A stretch of DNA of 64,000 nucleotides from NCBI RefSeq assembly GCF_013618625.1, contig NZ_JABRWO010000009.1:62001-126000 (forward strand). Reading direction: 5' to 3'. Below the pieces are notes generated by a model that saw only the letters and a program-made list of their open reading frames with translations, was not told the DNA's origin and did not search any database. The stretch comes from Bremerella alba. GTDB lineage: Bacteria; Planctomycetota; Planctomycetia; Pirellulales; Pirellulaceae. Below, in pieces: positions 59,983 to 64,000 of this stretch. A program made the position numbers and the translations under genes. Numbering within the stretch: the stretch's first letter is position 1; every line of letters begins with the position of its first letter.

Positions 59983-60833
59983 ATTTTCAAGGCCGACAAG
60001 CGGAGCGACGCGTTCGGCTGCGTGGGCTTAGGAACTAGCAATAAGTCGACCATTCGTCGCGTCTTGACTTCAATGGTCCGTTGAGCAAGCAGGTCAAGTT
60101 CATTGAGTGCAGGCTGCCCTTGGATCATTTCAGTGATCTTCGTTTCGGCATCGACATCTTGGTTGTGCCACAATCGGACAGCCCTGGCACGAACATAGCT
60201 CTCCGGATGCGAGAGACTTTGCGATGGTCCTGTCTCCCGCTCGAAGATCTCTGCGGCCTGCTTGAGATAGCTTTCGGCATTAACTGTATCTAGCCCAGAA
60301 GAAATCTTCACCAGGGAAGAAATAACTACGTTTGGATCTTCGGTTACAAATAGCGAGCCGCGATCGCAAAAGATTTCGTTGTACAACGAAAGCAGCCGCA
60401 TGCTCTCCAAATGTGCCGGATGAGCTTTGCGATCGATGGTCAGTGCGGCCAAGATTTGGTCGACAATCAGGAAGTCACCGTCCCATTGCTGCCATAATAG
60501 AAGGTGGGAAAGCTCGTGAGCAAATACGGATAGAAGCTCCTCGCGGCTCAGCTTCGATGTTATGGGACCAAACAGGATGATATGAGCCTCGCTGGGTAAA
60601 TAGGCCAAACTGGCGTTCATTCCTTCCGCGTTCTGGGCCTGATAAATCGTCAGCGGCACGTCAAGGTTTAGCCGAGATAGGGCGAGGTCGGCAATCTCGT
60701 ACCAGTCAGACTGCGAGTCGCGATCAATTCGATAGGTCGACTTAAGCAACTCGAATCGAACCGATTCCGCCTGGTCCTCCCGGACGCGGTGCGAGCAATA
60801 CCAGTTCCAAATCTCCGCCTCTTCCTCCCTCAA
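59979..60833 (-). CDS. M48-like metallopeptidase, N-terminus uncertain
   Basis: A 284-residue protein with a zinc-peptidase motif HELSH (residues 106-110, FAHELSHLLLWQ) and a downstream third-ligand-type motif NEIFCDRGS, as in M48 peptidases. No membrane helices or signal peptide are seen, unlike HtpX, so it is cytoplasmic. The only start is a TTG at 60831-60833. The frame is open a few codons further (QIRDY) to a TAG, so the N-terminal residues may have been lost. It precedes and overlaps by four bases the broken kinase/DUF4011 gene, with which it likely formed an operon; a standalone function is uncertain. Confidence 0.68.
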   Translation of the reverse strand: MREEEAEIWNWYCSHRVREDQAESVRFELLKSTYRIDRDSQSDWYEIADLALSRLNLDVPLTIYQAQNAEGMNASLAYLPSEAHIILFGPITSKLSREELLSVFAHELSHLLLWQQWDGDFLIVDQILAALTIDRKAHPAHLESMRLLSLYNEIFCDRGSLFVTEDPNVVISSLVKISSGLDTVNAESYLKQAAEIFERETGPSQSLSHPESYVRARAVRLWHNQDVDAETKITEMIQGQPALNELDLLAQRTIEVKTRRMVDLLLVPKPTQPNASLRLSALKI

Positions 60834-61170
60834 ATAGTCTCTTATCTGCTAGTGATACGGCAGTGGCTCCAAGGGGTAAGCGACTCAATCGGCTTCTCGC
60901 TCACAGTCACACTCAACAACAAAACAGGGAATTAGACATGTCCGTCAGTTGGACAAAGCGGTTCCTAATTTCCCGCACTAGACGGTACAACTCAAATAGA
61001 CAGCTCGAAAATTTACTTCGCAGTTTATACTACGAAGAAAACACCCTCCTTGCACATTCAGCTTCTGCCCATGTTTTGTTCGTCTTACATGATCGCATGG
61101 ATTCCAAAGCATTGGAGCCTAGGCAATGAGGAATCGTAAATCCAAGGGGTTTTTGTTCCTCTTGGGACTC
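60834..61170. other. Intergenic region, no gene seen
   Basis: 337 bases between the M48-like gene and the A2M remnant. A plus-strand frame of 88 codons from 60863 has no protein features and is not called. No hairpin or dyad stands out. This would hold the promoter of the M48-like gene, if it is expressed. Confidence 0.4.
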
Positions 61171-61647
61171 TTAGATAGAGTCAGGCTCTTCTTTCATTTC
61201 AACGAACAGCCGTGTTGCAGAACTGGTGGCTTTTTTGTCGGCGTCATAGTACTCGTAGACGACAGCTGGCGGGACCACGATGTCGACCGGCATCGTGGCC
61301 GTGAGCTGGTATCTAAGCGTCAGGGGTAATTCCGGCTCAAGATTCCTCAGGTATACGATGATGGCACGAGGTGTGATCTGATATTTCTCAATTTGCCCGT
61401 TGTCCAAGAGCCTGGCAAAGTCGCCTGTTTCGACCGTAAAGCCAGCGGGAACTGGTAAATTGAGCATGACCATAGGGGCCGACGAATCTACTTGATTGGC
61501 TACGGTTGCCGTGGCTGCAATCGCTTCATTCACGAAGAGTTTTGTACGATCGTAATCGAGCTTCACCGAGAACGGCTGGTCCCCCTCAGCAGTGGATTTG
61601 TTGGGCGAATGGTATCGCATAGTCACTTGGTAAGAAGTATCGCGTCA
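61171..61647 (-). pseudogene. C-terminal relic of an alpha-2-macroglobulin-like protein
   Basis: The frame encodes QPFSVKLDYDRTKLFVNEA ... MVMLNLPVPAGFTVET ... RYQLTATMPVDIVVPPA ... FVEMKEEPDSI, which has the character of the last (receptor-binding-like) domain of bacterial alpha-2-macroglobulin proteins, including the proline-rich PAVVYEYYDAD end. Nothing upstream continues the protein: the frame is closed by a TGA just before 61647 and meets an unrelated fragment. Intact family members exceed 1500 residues, so only the last 150 or so remain. Confidence 0.65.
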
Positions 61648-61658
61648 GCGTCAGGCAG

Positions 61659-62063
61659 TTGTCCAAGCTATATCCCGATCTGGTGAAGGTCCAAAGCAGG
61701 GCAGGGACTCGCCAGGCCGCTAACCAATGGTGGGCCGATCAGTTCCGGGATCTACGAAGGGCAGAGATTGCCAACGAGCTTACGGCCCTGGAGATCATAC
61801 GGGACTTCCAGCAGACGCTCAGGGATCAAGCCGTACAGGCTCGGGACTCAACGTTGGTCTTCGAGATCGATCAACGTTTGACCCAACTCCAGACGCTCTT
61901 AGAAGCTGGTCAACCGCCATTGTGTCTGCTGGATGCATTGACTGCAATTATGTGGACCGGCAGTGACACCATTCTGGCTCCAGCAGATCTACTCTTAATC
62001 CATTCAAGCTATCCGGGCCAACCCTTGGAATGCCGTTGCATTCTGACCGCGTACCCTCGTTAA
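61659..62063 (+). CDS. Unknown fragment, possibly N-terminal part of an integrase
   Basis: A 134-residue frame that starts at TTG 61659 but is open further upstream (KKYRVSVRQ) to a TAG. The sequence LYPDLVKVQSRAGTRQAANQWWADQFRD resembles N-terminal segments of some planctomycete site-specific integrases, but no catalytic domain follows and the rest (TLLEAGQPPLCLLDALTAIMWTGS) is unassigned. It abuts the A2M remnant in opposite orientation, so the two pieces meet at a rearrangement junction near 61640-61660. I regard it as a remnant rather than a functional gene. Confidence 0.4.
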   Translation: MSKLYPDLVKVQSRAGTRQAANQWWADQFRDLRRAEIANELTALEIIRDFQQTLRDQAVQARDSTLVFEIDQRLTQLQTLLEAGQPPLCLLDALTAIMWTGSDTILAPADLLLIHSSYPGQPLECRCILTAYPR

Positions 62064-62321
62064 AAGAGGTCTGAGGAGGCCTTACGAAAAAGCGAATGAC
62101 GGTTCCGCAAGGTAATGGAAAACACGGTGAAAGGAATTGCAATCATGGATTGGAATGGGCGATTCGGATGAGCGAAAAGAACGGACGTCACGCGAGCGAT
62201 ATAAGATACTATGTAAGTTCGCTACGCCTGGGCGTGAAGCAATTCGCCTCGCGGACGCCAAATCCAGGAGACGATGTTCTCCGGATGGAAACGACTCGAT
62301 TCCTGGAGTCGGAATGAAACA

Positions 62322-64000
62322 TCACTTCTTCTCGAGGCGGGAAAGCCAGATGTCACTGCCCCCCAGCCCTCCCTCACGTCCTGTTATCAACAGCAATGCC
62401 TTACTATCCTGAACTAAACTTGACAGACCGCTGCCGGTCTTGGCATTGGGAAACACTCGCTGCGGGGTCGACCAAGGTTCGCCCCAGTCTTGCCGGGTCA
62501 CATAAAACAAACGATAGTCTTTGCCGCCCTCGGAAGAATCAATATCCATTGGATAGACGAAGATCCTTCCATCGTTGCTTAGCGATCCCAGCCCAACTGG
62601 TTGGGCCTCATTCGGCAAGGGATCTTCTCTCACTTCTCCGAACGGCTTGTCCGTTGATGAGCGGCGACTTATTAAGAGAAAACTCCGAACGTCTGTCCCT
62701 TCCTCTTGTGGTCGCGTTATCGGGCGAACTTGAGTAAGCCCATCTTTCGTCAGTGTGTAGTCGCGAAAAGAGCGCGTTGCCCAAGGGTCCGGAATCGATT
62801 CTGACCATGGTTGGGATTGTGACGTACGCGTCGACAGCATATTGGATGCCCCCCGGCGAAATCGCAGGGTAAGTCCATCACCTGAGATGTTCGGCAGTTG
62901 CTCACTATTACCAACCGTATTAATCGCTGCGGGCAAACGAACGGCAGCACTCCATTCTTCGTCAACCGAATCGCGAGTAGAAATCCATAGATCACGGTCT
63001 CCAGGCCGCAATTGATCTCGAGTTGAAGAGAAAACGATCGTACAGCCGTCATCTGTCATATCAGCGCTTAACTCGAAATGTTTCGAGTTCACGATCGGCC
63101 CCAAGTTTTCCTGGATACGCCAAGTCCAATCGCCCGTCGCCAGTAAATCCGCAGCCGCAATCGATTCGGTAAGCGTAGGGGAATTCTCACTGGATTTACC
63201 ATACCTCTGAGGCATAAAGATCGGACTGAGAATCAAAGCAAGGAAAATGGTCAGGGCGAGTACCGAGAGTACACCGATGAGCATTGATCGGTTTCTGCTT
63301 GTGATTGAGGGAATCGTCGAAGCCGGACGGTCAGCACGTTCTTGAACGTTTTCGGCTCGATCCCTAGAGAGACGGCTAGGTTTCGGATTAGGTGCAGTAA
63401 TATTGCAGGCATCAATCGCCTCCACAACCTCTTGCATCGACTGAAAGCGATCAGCAGGCTCTTTGGCAACCATTTGCTGAAACACCGCGTTGACCGACTG
63501 CGGCACGTCGGCTCGTATCTCACAGATAATCGGGATTTCGCTTTCCCGATGCCGTACTAAAACCTGAAAAACGGTATCGCCTTGGTAGACCGGGTCACCA
63601 GTCAGTAAATAGAAGAGCGTACACCCGAGGCTGTACACATCCGTTCTCGCATCGACCAGGTGCGAATTGAGAGACTGCTCTGGTGCCATGAAGGAAGCGG
63701 TGCCCAGTACCATACCGGCAGTTGTAATCTCACTTTCCGCGAGAGAACTATCTCGGCGATGCACTCCACTTTTGTCGAATTGCATCAATGACTCATCGAC
63801 ATGTGCAAGGCCCAAGTCCAGGATCTTAATCGTATCTTGGGTATTCAAGAGCAAGTTGCCGGGCTTGATATCGCGATGTATGACTCCGTGCTGGTGGGCG
63901 TAATCAAGCCCTACAGCTGCTTGGCGAATCGAGTCGACCGCCTGGCTGAGTGACATGGGGCCCGACTCTCGAATGATTTGTCGCAAGTTCTTTCCACGCA
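62322..64000 (-). CDS. Membrane Ser/Thr protein kinase with beta-propeller-like sensor (partial)
   Basis: At least 559 residues; the start lies beyond the right edge (the frame continues as RGKNLRQII at the edge). A PknB-like kinase domain shows HRDIKPGN (catalytic loop), DLGLAHVD (DLG in place of DFG), GTASFMAPEQ and DARTDVYSLGCTLFYLLTG. A transmembrane helix follows (LIGVLSVLALTIFLALILSPIF), then an extracytoplasmic domain of WD40/TolB-like (PD40) repeats (DDGCTIVFSSTRDQLRPGDRDLW, GGKDYRLFYVTRQDWGEPW, GLGGSDIWLSRLEKK). Such one-component sensor kinases are abundant in Planctomycetes. It is not in an operon with neighbouring genes. Confidence 0.92.
   Translation of the reverse strand, partial: RGKNLRQIIRESGPMSLSQAVDSIRQAAVGLDYAHQHGVIHRDIKPGNLLLNTQDTIKILDLGLAHVDESLMQFDKSGVHRRDSSLAESEITTAGMVLGTASFMAPEQSLNSHLVDARTDVYSLGCTLFYLLTGDPVYQGDTVFQVLVRHRESEIPIICEIRADVPQSVNAVFQQMVAKEPADRFQSMQEVVEAIDACNITAPNPKPSRLSRDRAENVQERADRPASTIPSITSRNRSMLIGVLSVLALTIFLALILSPIFMPQRYGKSSENSPTLTESIAAADLLATGDWTWRIQENLGPIVNSKHFELSADMTDDGCTIVFSSTRDQLRPGDRDLWISTRDSVDEEWSAAVRLPAAINTVGNSEQLPNISGDGLTLRFRRGASNMLSTRTSQSQPWSESIPDPWATRSFRDYTLTKDGLTQVRPITRPQEEGTDVRSFLLISRRSSTDKPFGEVREDPLPNEAQPVGLGSLSNDGRIFVYPMDIDSSEGGKDYRLFYVTRQDWGEPWSTPQRVFPNAKTGSGLSSLVQDSKALLLITGREGGLGGSDIWLSRLEKK

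Noticed and set aside
60863-61129. 88-codon plus-strand frame
   Set aside because: Arg/Ser-rich random-looking translation without SD.

Overview
The window looks like a chromosome segment of a planctomycete, most likely of the Pirellulales (Blastopirellula/Rhodopirellula-like). Several things point there: a DUF1559 protein with a pilin-type N-terminus, a secreted sulfatase, a Tat-exported alpha-toroid protein, a membrane Ser/Thr kinase with a beta-propeller-like C-terminal part, and metal adaptors carrying CPMHP-type metal-binding domains. No rRNA, complete tRNA or CRISPR array is visible.

Region 1 (1-38941) is a dense heavy-metal resistance block. It holds four RND efflux pumps: a partial CusA-like gene at 1-1109, a CusA-like pump at 6040-9549, a CzcA-like pump at 18846-22049 and a third type at 34156-37359. 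Each has its own periplasmic adaptor. There are also three TolC-type outer-membrane factors (12465, 15452, 30393), a Tat-exported multicopper oxidase (13925), two CDF-like cation carriers (24757, 38027), a MerR regulator with a MerT/MauE-like membrane partner (4332-5480), a FtsX-type ABC exporter with paired cysteines next to a thioredoxin-like protein (26426-29174), and several small lipoproteins with YHS-like or His-rich metal-binding segments. Six small exported Cys-rich proteins of no known function (3700, 11684, 23864, 25765, 29778, 32070) sit at the head of, or inside, these operons. Together the block would sense thiophilic or divalent metals, oxidise or bind them in the periplasm and expel them across both membranes.

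Region 2 (39066-49430) has the character of a mobile defence island. It starts with an HNH-TIR protein truncated in the TIR domain. A tightly coupled three-gene operon follows on the minus strand: a TerB-domain zinc-ribbon membrane protein, a BrxD-like (DUF2791) P-loop ATPase and an Lhr/BrxH-like helicase. Next come a 170-residue unknown protein overlapping a large serine recombinase, whose stop codon lies inside the 3' half of a tRNA-Pro gene (a probable attachment site), and then a 12-bp tandem repeat array.

Region 3 (49535-50991) is gene-poor debris, including a relic of a DUF1559 N-terminus.

Region 4 (50992-59142) holds secreted or surface proteins typical of planctomycetes: a LamG/FN3/PHP protein, a DUF1559 protein, a small lipoprotein, a sulfatase and an alpha-toroid protein.

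Region 5 (59087-64000) mixes decay and intact genes: an M48-like peptidase followed by a broken kinase/DUF4011 gene, a C-terminal relic of an alpha-2-macroglobulin-like gene, an unknown fragment, and the 5'-truncated (by the window edge) Ser/Thr kinase.
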